In this document: piece after piece, positions 29,073-35,243 of the stretch
Layout: every line of letters begins with the position of its first letter
Numbering within the stretch: the stretch's first letter is position 1
From: Gammaproteobacteria bacterium
GTDB taxonomy: Bacteria; Pseudomonadota; Gammaproteobacteria; HTCC5015
NCBI GenBank assembly: GCA_028284675.1
Contig: JANQRI010000025.1
Span: 1 to 39,205 of the forward strand
DNA: 39,205 nt
Direction of reading: 5' to 3'
Made by a program: the position numbers and the translations under genes
The notes under the pieces: model-generated
Seen by the model: the letters and a program-made list of their open reading frames with translations, nothing else
Databases searched by the model: none
Told to the model about the DNA's origin: nothing

Positions 29073-29444
29073 CTACCCGATTAGAGGTTTGTAATACACC
29101 GTTTCGAGCTTCTCGAAGCCGAACGGTTTTAATAAGCGATTTAAACCCTTACGCTGTGTGTGATAGCGAATACCGGCAAAGTCCTGTTGCTGTGCTGCTT
29201 TCACAATATGCTGACCGACCTCAACGAGCCCTTTGCCCTGATAGCAGCAAATCACCAGAACCGGCGCTTGATTCAAACGCGGTTCACTGCGGGTAATCAT
29301 CCAGCTATCAAACTTCGGCAAATACCAAAGCTGACACATACCGTTTTCAATCTGGATGCATAAATCATCACGGTCGTCACCCATCACTTGGTTAAGCCCC
29401 GCGTCCGCTTCCGGTGTCCAATGTGTTAAGCGTTTTACTTTCAT
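29073..29444 (-). CDS. Uncharacterised protein, possibly GNAT-like
   Basis: A 123-residue soluble protein. The pattern APVLVICCYQGKGLVEVGQHIV followed by GLNRLLKPFGFEKLETVYYKPL recalls the end of GNAT-fold proteins found in some phages, but the acetyl-CoA loop is not clear. Its ATG overlaps the TGA of the preceding small membrane-protein frame (ATGA), so it belongs to the structural operon. Function unknown. Confidence 0.6.
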   Translation of the reverse strand: MKVKRLTHWTPEADAGLNQVMGDDRDDLCIQIENGMCQLWYLPKFDSWMITRSEPRLNQAPVLVICCYQGKGLVEVGQHIVKAAQQQDFAGIRYHTQRKGLNRLLKPFGFEKLETVYYKPLIG

Positions 29445-29639
29445 TTTGAAAACCGGATAACCGCCAGCAACACAATCAATAACCCGGCCACACTCAGCAG
29501 GATCATTGCCGGGCTTAGTTTTCCAGCACGCCCGATTCCCGCATTACCACCAAAGCGCAGACTCGTTGTAGCACCGGATTGCGCCGGGCCTGCCTGCCCA
29601 CCGCTGATACCACCGCCACCGGTCGTATAAACCTGCCAT
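29441..29639 (-). CDS. Small membrane protein with apparent +1 frameshift after the start
   Basis: The frame ending at 29441 encodes a Gly/Ser-rich head (VYTTGGGGISGGQAG) and a C-terminal helix (MILLSVAGLLIVLLAVIRF), and is coupled by ATGA to the next gene. It has no start codon between the preceding stop (29642-29644) and the helix. The ATG at 29639, with AGGA seven bases upstream, is one base out of frame and would give only about 30 unrelated residues. Removing one G in GCAGG would join ATG to the good frame (about 64 residues). This may be a mutation, a sequence error or programmed shifting. Confidence 0.5.
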
Positions 29640-29641
29640 GC

Positions 29642-29803
29642 TTATTTCCTCGCTCTACGGGTGAACTCAATCATTAGAAAAATCGCAAACGCAAGCGCCG
29701 CGATTTTCAATGCACTGCCGAGTTTGTCGCTGGCTGAAAGCCCACCGAAAAACCCGGCACCCAAACCGGTCAAACCTACAATCGGAATCAGTAGTAACGG
29801 CAT
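29642..29803 (-). CDS. 53-residue membrane protein
   Basis: It starts at an ATG with an AGGTGA ribosome site and encodes two hydrophobic stretches (LLLIPIVGLTGLGAGFFGG and LKIAALAFAIFLMI) ending in a basic tail FTRRARK. It lies between two other small membrane-protein genes in the capsid operon. A component of the virion membrane is likely by position; no family is recognised. Confidence 0.6.
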   Translation of the reverse strand: MPLLLIPIVGLTGLGAGFFGGLSASDKLGSALKIAALAFAIFLMIEFTRRARK

Positions 29804-29806
29804 AGC

Positions 29807-30073
29807 TCACCTCAATGCAATGACAAGTAACAATACAGCGAGCAACCCGCCGCCACCTAATAGCAACAACAAACCGGTATTGCTACCGAGAAAGTTCAAC
29901 GGCTGCCCACCGGGCAACTGCGATTGATGCACCGGTTGCGGTACGGTATGCGGGTTCGCAAACTCCGAACGCCCCTCGGAGCGCTCGCCGCCGATTTCGG
30001 CGGTTTCTTTCAAGATGCGCACATCAATCGCATCCTGAAGACCGCCTTTCAAAATATCCGCTAGAGACGCCAT
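29807..30073 (-). CDS. 88-residue virion-type membrane protein
   Basis: The first gene after the capsid gene, starting 14 bases past its stop with AGGG as ribosome site. It has an amphipathic N-terminus (SLADILKGGLQDAIDVRIL), a polar proline- and glutamine-containing middle and one long C-terminal helix (about 65-86, LLLLLGGGGLLAVLLLVIAL). Membrane proteins encoded next to the capsid gene are typical of PM2-like phages. The specific role is unknown. Confidence 0.65.
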   Translation of the reverse strand: MASLADILKGGLQDAIDVRILKETAEIGGERSEGRSEFANPHTVPQPVHQSQLPGGQPLNFLGSNTGLLLLLGGGGLLAVLLLVIALR

Positions 30074-30087
30074 GCCATAACCCTCGC

Positions 30088-30918
30088 TTAAGCCGCCTGG
30101 ATAAACTCGACGGTTTCAAACACCGCCTCGAAATCGCCGACCGCGGTTTTCGTGGTGATAATTTCAAACGTGCTGGCATTGGTCGCCAAAGGATCAGCAA
30201 TGCCGAAATTGGTTTTCACCGGATCGAAATGGTAAATATCGGTCTGCGGCGATTTACCAAAGCGGCGCAGATTGTAGTTTTGATCTTCCAGCGTTTTATC
30301 AAACAGCGTAATACCATTGCGTTTGATTTCGACATTGATGATGGAAGAGTCCTTCATATGCATGCGTCGAATCCGAACCGGGTTAGTCGTTTTGTTCTGG
30401 TTAACAAAATTCTTGTAGCGGTTTTCGCCTGCTACGCCCCCATTCAGAACGTCTTTATATAAACGTGGCACGGTCGAGCGCGTACTTTGCGAAATACCGA
30501 GGATCGCCTCGGCCCGAATAGCCGCCACCAGACTACCGGAAGTCTGCGCGGCCGTCGGCGCATCGGTTTCGATTTGCAAAACGACATTTTCACCCGGCAA
30601 GGTAACCAATGAAGATAAGTTTTGACCTTCCTGCATGGTCATTACAAAATCAGAAAACGGAATAATCCATTTACCGTCTTCGATGTACTCCGACTTGTAA
30701 TCCTGAATCATGCGCAGATCCAGGCCCGGCAGATCCACCAAAGAATCACCATTCAACGACAGGCTGACCCGGCGGATTTGATCGTTATTCAGATTGGTGC
30801 CGTGAATGGTGATTTCTTTGTAGGTAATCCCGGCGGGCAGTTGCAAGTTAAACTTGCCGCTGTAGCCGTTCGCGGATGAGCCGTTAAAGGCATCTAACTC
30901 AATTTCAGTATGTCGCAT
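30088..30918 (-). CDS. Major capsid protein, double jelly-roll (PM2 P2-like)
   Basis: A 276-residue protein. The N-terminal half has the strand order and spacing of the PM2 P2 first jelly roll (FNLQLPAGITYKEITIHG, then NDQIRRVSLSLNGDSLVDLPGL). The second half repeats it around RIRRMHMKDSSIINVEIKR, NYNLRRFGK and TDIYHFDPVK. PM2 P2 has 269 residues, so the size fits. Trimers of such proteins build icosahedral shells over a membrane (family knowledge). I chose the ATG at 30918 because GGAG stands six bases upstream; an ATG five codons earlier lacks one. The 5' region carries one copy of the duplicated 80-bp sequence. Assignment rests on memory of P2, not a search. Confidence 0.78.
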   Translation of the reverse strand: MRHTEIELDAFNGSSANGYSGKFNLQLPAGITYKEITIHGTNLNNDQIRRVSLSLNGDSLVDLPGLDLRMIQDYKSEYIEDGKWIIPFSDFVMTMQEGQNLSSLVTLPGENVVLQIETDAPTAAQTSGSLVAAIRAEAILGISQSTRSTVPRLYKDVLNGGVAGENRYKNFVNQNKTTNPVRIRRMHMKDSSIINVEIKRNGITLFDKTLEDQNYNLRRFGKSPQTDIYHFDPVKTNFGIADPLATNASTFEIITTKTAVGDFEAVFETVEFIQAA

Positions 30919-30933
30919 AACAATCTCCAGCAA

Positions 30934-31015
30934 TGGGAAAAGCTCCCCGTAACCTTGTTACATGCACTACCGTAACAGCGGTACAGGAAGCACAGTTGCG
31001 GCGCGCTTCACAGCG
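30934..31015 (-). promoter_or_regulatory. Duplicated 5' regulatory sequence, copy 1 (before the capsid gene)
   Basis: About 82 bp, closely repeated at 32729-32808. Shared blocks in both include CCTGTACCGCTGTTA, the CTGTGCTTCC stretch and a GGGGAGC-TTCCC hairpin (minus-strand sense) that ends a few bases before the ribosome site. It ends 15 bases before the capsid ATG. Confidence 0.65.
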
Positions 31016-31035
31016 TGGCCAAATTTAAACAAGTG

Positions 31036-31149
31036 TTAACCCAACAAATCCTTACCGGTGCGCGTATTATTCGTGGCCCAAACGACCAGGCCGCTGACGA
31101 CAAAGGATATGCCTAGCGTAATCAACATATTTTTGTGTGCTGCTTTCAT
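31036..31149 (-). CDS. 37-residue one-helix membrane protein
   Basis: A short frame between the ATPase and capsid genes, with GAGG eight bases before its ATG. It encodes a basic N-terminus (MKAAHK), one hydrophobic helix (MLITLGISFVVSGLVVW) and a short polar tail. It resembles the other one-helix proteins of this element and probably sits in the virion or host membrane. Confidence 0.6.
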   Translation of the reverse strand: MKAAHKNMLITLGISFVVSGLVVWATNNTRTGKDLLG

Positions 31150-31222
31150 CACATTAACCTCATCAAAAAATAAGCAATCTCTCTATTCAGCATGACATCC
31201 GTTCCGGTTCGCATGTCAAGCA

Positions 31223-31963
31223 TTATCGATACTGAATATTATTGAGTAACCCCAGGGTGTTACTGGGGGTTAAGCGTTTGCGTTTATTGCCTGCCAGAGC
31301 AAATAACACGGGTTTTGCCCCGGCGGTCACCGTCGTCACCCGCTTGCCGTTCTTCCGATATTCGCAGATGCCTTGTGTGACCAAACTCTTAACCGGCGTC
31401 CAGACAATAAAACGTAACGGCTCGCGTGGGATTTTATCGATGCTCACGCCGAGCTTACCGGCCACATACTTCACATCGCTTTCGGTGTTGTGCTGGCACA
31501 CATAGAGATATGTCGCATTGTTCATAATGCTTTTATCAACTTCCTGGCCGCGTTGCACAGTGGCCAATAAAGTCGCACCCAAGCCCAAAGACTGATTCAC
31601 CAACACACCCCAATACCCGAACGCCTTACCGCAGTTCGTCACCGCCGCCAGTTCCTCGACCACAATCAAGCAGGGCGCTTGTTTGTTCCAGATATGTGCC
31701 AAGCGGCAAAAGCTATTGAACTCCTGTTTGGAATAACCGGACGGCACATACGCAAAGCGACCATTACCGGAACAACACCGCAAGGTTTCCAGTAGCTCGG
31801 GTAAAGTCCGAATGACCTTAAGCCCGAGCGCGCCGTATTCGCCTTTGCTGTCGAATACCAATACGCGCCGGGCTTTGCCGAGCATCATCTTGATCGGTGT
31901 CGATTTACCGGAACGGCTGACGCCGATAAACAAGGCCATCACCCCATCATTGCGCAGTTGCAT
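31223..31963 (-). CDS. Genome-packaging ATPase (HerA/FtsK type, PRD1 P9 / PM2 P9-like)
   Basis: A 246-residue P-loop ATPase. The Walker A loop GVSRSGKST lies near residue 14 and a Walker B strand CLIVVEEL near 100; a Gln in ATVQRGQEVD fits the sensor position of FtsK/HerA enzymes. The same family includes the packaging ATPases of PRD1-like and PM2-like viruses, which push DNA into membrane-lined capsids. The ATG at 31963 has GGAGG six bases upstream and overlaps the preceding gene by 17 bases. Zot of filamentous phages was considered, but the nearby capsid gene decides. Confidence 0.82.
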   Translation of the reverse strand: MQLRNDGVMALFIGVSRSGKSTPIKMMLGKARRVLVFDSKGEYGALGLKVIRTLPELLETLRCCSGNGRFAYVPSGYSKQEFNSFCRLAHIWNKQAPCLIVVEELAAVTNCGKAFGYWGVLVNQSLGLGATLLATVQRGQEVDKSIMNNATYLYVCQHNTESDVKYVAGKLGVSIDKIPREPLRFIVWTPVKSLVTQGICEYRKNGKRVTTVTAGAKPVLFALAGNKRKRLTPSNTLGLLNNIQYR

Positions 31964-32417
31964 GATCGGCCTCCGGTTCATTATCGGTTTTATTGCTATC
32001 TTCCGGTTTATCTTCTTCCTGTTCTTTGACCGCCTTCGCTTCGCGCACGGCTTTAATCAGCAAAATCGTCATCGTGCCGGCGGCGAGTTCTTCCTTGTAT
32101 TTGTCCAGCAATGCAAACAAGCCACCGGGAAAGTATTTGATGATTAAGACCGCATAAGCTTCAGCGGTGTTGTCATAGTGACTATCATCGATATCGACTT
32201 TGACAATGCCGCTTACGGTAAAGCGCAATGAAGATGCAATCACCATCTTGGCCGCTTCGATTTCGGCCTGCTGTTGGGCTTCATCAATCACCGGTTCGCT
32301 TGAGGCATTACCGGTTAACTCTTCCGGTTGATTCACATCCTCGATACCTAATTCCTCGGCGGCCGCAGTAAATTCGCTATCAATGATTTCAGGTGTATTG
32401 TCGATTTGATTGGTCAT
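31947..32417 (-). CDS. Acidic uncharacterised protein upstream of the ATPase
   Basis: A 156-residue protein with strongly acidic ends (residues 1-50 and 125-156) around a folded-looking centre (AEAYAVLIIKYFPGGLFALLDKYKEELAAG). CGGAG precedes the ATG at eight bases. It overlaps the ATPase start by 17 bases, so the two are probably co-translated; it may assist packaging or assembly. I do not recognise the family. Confidence 0.6.
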   Translation of the reverse strand: MTNQIDNTPEIIDSEFTAAAEELGIEDVNQPEELTGNASSEPVIDEAQQQAEIEAAKMVIASSLRFTVSGIVKVDIDDSHYDNTAEAYAVLIIKYFPGGLFALLDKYKEELAAGTMTILLIKAVREAKAVKEQEEDKPEDSNKTDNEPEADHATAQ

Positions 32418-32431
32418 GGGTTTATCTCCGC

Positions 32432-32713
32432 TTAGTAATAATTGCCGTAGTCATCAAAAAAACCGCCATTCACGGCATCAAGTGGCGGGGTGCTGGGGGT
32501 TTCGCTTGCGCGGGCGGGTAACGACTCCGGTTTATCCGGTTCCTCTTCCAGGGGTTGCAGCTTAGTCAGCAGGCGTTCTTTTGCGGGTTTGGATTGGTAG
32601 TGGGTAAAGGTATGGCAAGACGAGCACTTAATATAATATTTGCGCCCGTCAGACCATACCGGGTTGGTTTCGCTACATTCGGGGCAGGTAGCATGCCCTA
32701 TCACATTGGCCAT
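32432..32713 (-). CDS. Small zinc-ribbon protein
   Basis: A 93-residue protein with CPEC at residues 10-13 and CSSC at 30-33, a four-cysteine zinc ribbon, followed by a low-complexity acidic and proline-rich tail. The ribosome site AAGGAGGT is near perfect. It is the first gene after copy 2 of the duplicated 80-bp sequence and heads the ATPase block. Zinc ribbons of this size often bind nucleic acid or act in transcription; the role here is unknown. Confidence 0.65.
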   Translation of the reverse strand: MANVIGHATCPECSETNPVWSDGRKYYIKCSSCHTFTHYQSKPAKERLLTKLQPLEEEPDKPESLPARASETPSTPPLDAVNGGFFDDYGNYY

Positions 32714-32728
32714 AATGACCTCCTTCTG

Positions 32729-32808
32729 TGGGAAATGCTCCCCGTACCTTTGTTACATACAGGATCTAACAGCGGTACAGGAAGCACAGGTGCAGTCGCT
32801 TCACAGCG
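32729..32808 (-). promoter_or_regulatory. Duplicated 5' regulatory sequence, copy 2 (before the zinc-ribbon gene)
   Basis: 80 bp, about 80% identical by eye to 30934-31015 and in the same orientation and distance relative to the next gene. It ends about 15 bases before the ATG at 32713. It probably carries a shared late promoter or mRNA leader. Confidence 0.65.
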
Positions 32809-32821
32809 ATAGAGTTAGCAA

Positions 32822-32905
32822 TTATTTAGGTTTCCTCTTTGTCGTTAAAAAAATTAGAATCGCCAACACAATTGCTCGTACTTTGCGTATAAACTTCTTA
32901 ACCAT
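32822..32905 (-). CDS. 27-residue one-helix membrane protein
   Basis: A short frame with a good ribosome site (AAGGA eight bases before the ATG). It has a basic start (MVKKFIRKVR), one hydrophobic helix (AIVLAILIFL) and a basic tail TTKRKPK. It precedes copy 2 of the duplicated leader. Size and layout match the other small membrane proteins of this prophage. Confidence 0.5.
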   Translation of the reverse strand: MVKKFIRKVRAIVLAILIFLTTKRKPK

Positions 32906-32996
32906 CGCTGAGTTCCTTTTTTAAGCTTCATATGGAAATTCAGCAGAGGTAAAAGTGAACAAAACGGGCGTTTTTTGCTGGCGAAACAAAATTTTT

Positions 32997-33188
32997 TTAC
33001 TTTTTTTTCATTTCATCCCTCCTTTCTAGTTGATTCGCCATCACCACGAGTAAATCGCTCATCTGTTTTATGAGCGATAATGTGTTTTTGATTTCCGGCA
33101 TAAACCGGAATTGCACCGGTATAGCCTTGTTAATGCGCGTAGCTTCCTGTTGCAGTGCCCGCGCTTGTGATCTGAGTGATTCAGTCAT
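32997..33188 (-). CDS. Small helical protein of unknown function
   Basis: A 63-residue, highly charged and helical protein (SLRSQARALQQEATRINKAI, then a second helix ending ERRDEMKKK). The second of two close ATGs (33188) has AGGT at a better distance than the first (33194). No family is recognised. It lies directly downstream, in the leftward direction, of the 42-bp palindrome array. Confidence 0.5.
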   Translation of the reverse strand: MTESLRSQARALQQEATRINKAIPVQFRFMPEIKNTLSLIKQMSDLLVVMANQLERRDEMKKK

Positions 33189-33285
33189 ATTCATTACCTA
33201 CCATATGTTTAGTGACACAAACCCAAGTAAAACCGGTTGAGAAAACCACTTTGCATAACCATAGAGATACGCTATATTACTCACT

Positions 33286-33615
33286 GTGTTAGCATTCATT
33301 TCTGAAATCATTGATCTCATAGTCAATAGCATCACTTTGGCCGGTTTCCTGTGGGCTGCGTTTACCTTTTTTAAAAAAATTATCAATACAAAAAAACTTG
33401 TATTGATTTTTAAAAAAACCTCAAAAATTAACCTTTGGTTGATATCGCAATTAAAAAAAACCTGTGAATTAAACATTTTGTTTACTCGCCTATACAAAAA
33501 GCTTGTAGAAATAAACATTTTGTTTACTCGGCTATATAAAAAAACTTGTAATAGTAACTTTTGGTTACAATGCGTTTTAAAAAAACCTATTGAAAGAACA
33601 ATAGTTCTTGTTTAG
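33286..33615 (+). CDS. Doubtful frame with 14-residue repeats across the palindrome array
   Basis: A GTG-started frame of 109 residues opposite to the neighbouring genes. It would begin with a hydrophobic helix (about residues 10-29) and continue as four to five 14-residue repeats such as KKTCELNILFTRLY and KKLVEINILFTRLY. The repeat arises because the 42-bp DNA unit is a multiple of three. There is no ribosome site, so I suspect the DNA repeat, not the protein, is functional. Confidence 0.2.
   Translation: MLAFISEIIDLIVNSITLAGFLWAAFTFFKKIINTKKLVLIFKKTSKINLWLISQLKKTCELNILFTRLYKKLVEINILFTRLYKKTCNSNFWLQCVLKKPIERTIVLV
33383..33608. repeat. 42-bp-period array of palindromes (possible origin or regulatory array)
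   Basis: Five units repeat AAAAAAC(T/C)(T/C) followed about 10 bases later by a palindrome. The palindromes begin at 33429, 33470, 33512, 33554 and 33595: AACC/GGTT, TAAAC/GTTTA twice, GTAAC/GTTAC and AGAAC/GTTCT. The stems change but remain complementary. A further 8-bp inverted pair (TCAATACA/TGTATTGA, 33383-33406) lies half a period upstream. Forty-two bases is four helical turns. Read leftwards, each unit is a hairpin followed by a run of T. Confidence 0.75.
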
Positions 33616-33639
33616 GAACTATCATTCTTATTTTTTGGG

Positions 33640-33846
33640 TTATCTAAGTTCAATACTCACCCAACCGGTGACTGGGTTATACTTCCACCGGTTAAGCAAG
33701 GTTTCATTAATACCCAATTCCGCCAGCGTCAGAATGAACGCTTGCTTATGCGTTAAATCCTCGCGTAATTTAAAACGCTTGCGCTTACGAAACGTAATCA
33801 CACGATCATTCAAAAAATAGCTCGTATGTTTGTTGCCTCTATCCAT
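33640..33846 (-). CDS. Small basic protein, early leftward operon
   Basis: A 68-residue basic protein (TFRKRKRFKLREDLTHKQAF) of unknown family. The C-terminal part (FILTLAELGINETLLNRWKYNP) could be a helix-turn-helix. GAGG directly precedes the ATG and the start overlaps the preceding gene by eight bases. It is the third gene of the leftward early operon that begins with the Cox/Xis-like gene, so a regulatory or replication role is plausible but unproven. Confidence 0.5.
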   Translation of the reverse strand: MDRGNKHTSYFLNDRVITFRKRKRFKLREDLTHKQAFILTLAELGINETLLNRWKYNPVTGWVSIELR

Positions 33847-34012
33847 CCTCGTATCCTGCCTTTCCGGTAAAACCGGTTTTTAATCCGGTGGTCATACTCA
33901 TTAACATCCGCCGCACCAGCTCCGCATCCAAACCGGTGGTTTGACCGGTTTCAATCCGGTAGAGCAGGGATGCCAAGGTTGTGCCGAAGCGCTCTTGATC
34001 GTCCCGCCGCAT
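33839..34012 (-). CDS. Small protein, early leftward operon
   Basis: About 57 residues from the ATG at 34012, which overlaps the preceding stop (TAATG) and has AGGA nine bases upstream; a longer start at 34036 would overlap more. It begins RRDDQERFGTTLASLLYRIETGQ, which looks helical and charged. No family is recognised. Confidence 0.5.
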   Translation of the reverse strand: MRRDDQERFGTTLASLLYRIETGQTTGLDAELVRRMLMSMTTGLKTGFTGKAGYEDG

Positions 34013-34203
34013 TACTTCGATTCCTGTTCTAAACACTCGGACGTACGCAAGGCCACATTCACCAAACGGCGTTTACCGATTTTTACCGTCGGTAAATAAC
34101 CGCGTTCGGCCCAACCATCGACAGTGCGCTTACTCACACCGACCTGTTCGGCATACTTATCCAGGGACATTTCCGGTACTTCAATCGTGACATTTTTGCT
34201 CAT
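34012..34203 (-). CDS. Cox/Xis-like winged-helix DNA-binding protein
   Basis: A 63-residue protein with a helix-turn-helix of the excisionase/MerR-like type: MSLDKYAEQVGVSKRTVDGW followed by the wing ERGYLPTVKIGKRRLVNV. Such proteins (P2 Cox, Apl, AlpA) direct excision and repress the repressor promoter (family knowledge). It is transcribed away from the XRE repressor gene with operators between them. The ATG at 34203 is preferred to 34209 because AGAGG then lies seven bases upstream. Confidence 0.72.
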   Translation of the reverse strand: MSKNVTIEVPEMSLDKYAEQVGVSKRTVDGWAERGYLPTVKIGKRRLVNVALRTSECLEQESK

Positions 34204-34230
34204 ACCCATACCTCTACTCGAATAAAAAAC

Positions 34231-34258
34231 TTGTAATCCCGCTTTATTCCCCTATAAT
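34231..34258 (+). promoter_or_regulatory. Promoter for the repressor gene
   Basis: TTGTAA (34231-34236), 16 bases, then a perfect TATAAT (34253-34258). The expected start point near 34265 coincides with operator O1. The TTGTAA lies inside a stretch (34215-34237) resembling the 42-bp array unit. Confidence 0.5.
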
Positions 34259-34264
34259 CAACCC

Positions 34265-34290
34265 TTAAAGGGGCTGTATTTAGCCCTTAA
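34265..34290. promoter_or_regulatory. Operator O1 between repressor and Cox-like genes
   Basis: TTAAAGGGGCT and AGCCCTTAA flank GTATTT. It is nearly the reverse complement of O2: 20 of 22 positions agree. It overlaps the start point of the rightward promoter and lies just downstream of the leftward -10 box. Confidence 0.55.
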
Positions 34291-34291
34291 A

Positions 34292-34320
34292 AATATAATC
34301 CGGTTAGGGGCTAAATACAA
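34292..34320 (-). promoter_or_regulatory. Leftward early promoter (Cox-like operon)
   Basis: On the minus strand TTGTAT (34315-34320) and TATATT (34292-34297) are separated by 17 bases. O2 covers the -35 box and O1 covers the start region, so repressor binding would block it. Confidence 0.5.
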
Positions 34321-34327
34321 CCCCTAA
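34304..34327. promoter_or_regulatory. Operator O2 between repressor and Cox-like genes
   Basis: TTAGGGG and CCCCTAA form a perfect 7-bp dyad around 10 bases. It shares the AGGGG...TGTATTTAGCCC core with O1 in opposite orientation and overlaps the leftward -35 box. Confidence 0.55.
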
Positions 34328-34338
34328 AGTGAGGAAAT

Positions 34339-34815
34339 ATGACAACAGCCAAAAAACTGGAAAACAGCGATGTCGCTGAAATCGGTGAGAAGTTCAAGCA
34401 ACTGCGGGCCTTTCTGGATCTGACACGGGAAGACCTGGCCGAAATGACCGGTGTACCACTGGGCACATTGCGGGGTATCGAGAGAGGGCTGCACCTGCCG
34501 GGATTCAATGTGATCGATAAAATCGCCAACCACGCGCAGCTTGGTCAGTATGTGCTTTGGTTGCTTCAGGATGAGGCCAGCGAAGAACCGGTGGCGTATC
34601 ACAGCAGCCAGCTAGACCGGCCGTTATTGGTCAGTGTTTCCGAGGCCGTGGAAGAAGCGCTGAAAAAGAAACGAAAAAAACTGCCAATTGTTCAAAAAGC
34701 GGAACTCATCGGGTATTTATACGATCAGATTTGTCAGAATAAGGACAAGCAAAAAACCGTGGATATGGCCAATGTCATCCAATTAGTCGATTTTGCGTTT
34801 GGTATGAAAAAGTAG
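34339..34815 (+). CDS. XRE-family phage repressor
   Basis: A 158-residue protein with an N-terminal helix-turn-helix of the XRE type (LRAFLDLTREDLAEMTGVPL, then GTLRGIERGLHLP; about residues 23-60) and a helical C-terminal region (DRPLLVSVSEAVEEALKKKR). No LexA-type protease domain is present, so it is not a classical RecA-cleaved CI. GAGG precedes the ATG closely. It is divergent from the Cox-like gene and probably binds O1, O2 and the related palindrome at the integrase promoter. Confidence 0.78.
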   Translation: MTTAKKLENSDVAEIGEKFKQLRAFLDLTREDLAEMTGVPLGTLRGIERGLHLPGFNVIDKIANHAQLGQYVLWLLQDEASEEPVAYHSSQLDRPLLVSVSEAVEEALKKKRKKLPIVQKAELIGYLYDQICQNKDKQKTVDMANVIQLVDFAFGMKK

Positions 34816-34831
34816 GTAAGGAGGTGCAAGG

Positions 34832-35137
34832 ATGCTTAAGTTCAGTCAGGAAAAACAAAAGGAAATGCAGGCTTTTGTGGACGATATCATGCGCGAAAGC
34901 ACCCCATCAAGTTCGTTTTGGCAGCAACCGGTTGATATTGTTGTAGCTTCCTTAGTATTAGTAGTGCTTATGGGGTGTTCCTATACCCTGGGTTCAATAT
35001 CGCATCCAAAAGAAGACCTCAGAGCGGTATTTTTGGTCAATGAGCAGAAATTAATCGAAAATTGGCCGACTCAACAACCGGTTTTGGAACCTTTTGTGTT
35101 ACCGGATATCGAAGTGATCTACGTCCCCACAGCTTGA
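34832..35137 (+). CDS. Membrane protein of unknown function downstream of the repressor
   Basis: A 101-residue protein with an excellent ribosome site (AAGGAGG seven bases before the ATG). A charged N-terminus is followed by one transmembrane helix (about 35-57, VDIVVASLVLVVLMGCSYTLG) and a soluble tail. It is 16 bases behind the repressor gene, so it is made in the lysogen; a superinfection-exclusion role would fit but is only a guess. Its stop codon overlaps the promoter of the RNA switch. Confidence 0.6.
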   Translation: MLKFSQEKQKEMQAFVDDIMRESTPSSSFWQQPVDIVVASLVLVVLMGCSYTLGSISHPKEDLRAVFLVNEQKLIENWPTQQPVLEPFVLPDIEVIYVPTA

Positions 35138-35161
35138 CTTACGCCCTTATTGGCGTATTCT
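35134..35161 (+). promoter_or_regulatory. Promoter of the short leader RNA
   Basis: TTGACT (35134-35139), 16 bases, TATTCT (35156-35161). Transcription would start near 35168, just before the structured leader and its terminator. Confidence 0.45.
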
Positions 35162-35167
35162 CAGAAT

Positions 35168-35226
35168 TACGGAGCGTCGAAACTCCACAAGGCGGGCACA
35201 CCGCAACCGATCTATGCGGTTTTTTT
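35168..35226 (+). ncRNA. Putative C4/CI-like antisense immunity RNA
   Basis: A short RNA of about 60 bases is expected between the promoter at 35134 and the terminator at 35201. It contains GGAG/CTCC (35171-35186) and the segment TCGAAACTCCACAAGGCG (35177-35194), complementary at 16 of 18 positions to 35293-35310 downstream. A short RNA from a leader that pairs with the same transcript further down is the principle of the P1 C4 and P4 CI RNAs (family knowledge). Exact ends are inferred. Confidence 0.5.
35201..35226 (+). terminator. Rho-independent terminator of the leader RNA
   Basis: CCGCA (35201-35205) pairs with TGCGG (35215-35219), followed directly by seven T. It lies between the leader promoter and the downstream gene, so read-through must be regulated. 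Confidence 0.65.
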
Positions 35227-35243
35227 GTGCCTGTGTCTCGCTA

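Noticed and set aside
31223..31963. Zot protein of a filamentous phage
   Set aside because: A P-loop ATPase among small membrane proteins first suggests an inovirus, but the adjacent 276-residue double-jelly-roll-type capsid protein and the lytic enzyme do not occur in filamentous phages.
33361..33615. CRISPR-like array
   Set aside because: Period is only 42 bp with diverged palindromic cores; there are no identical repeats separated by unique spacers and no cas gene.
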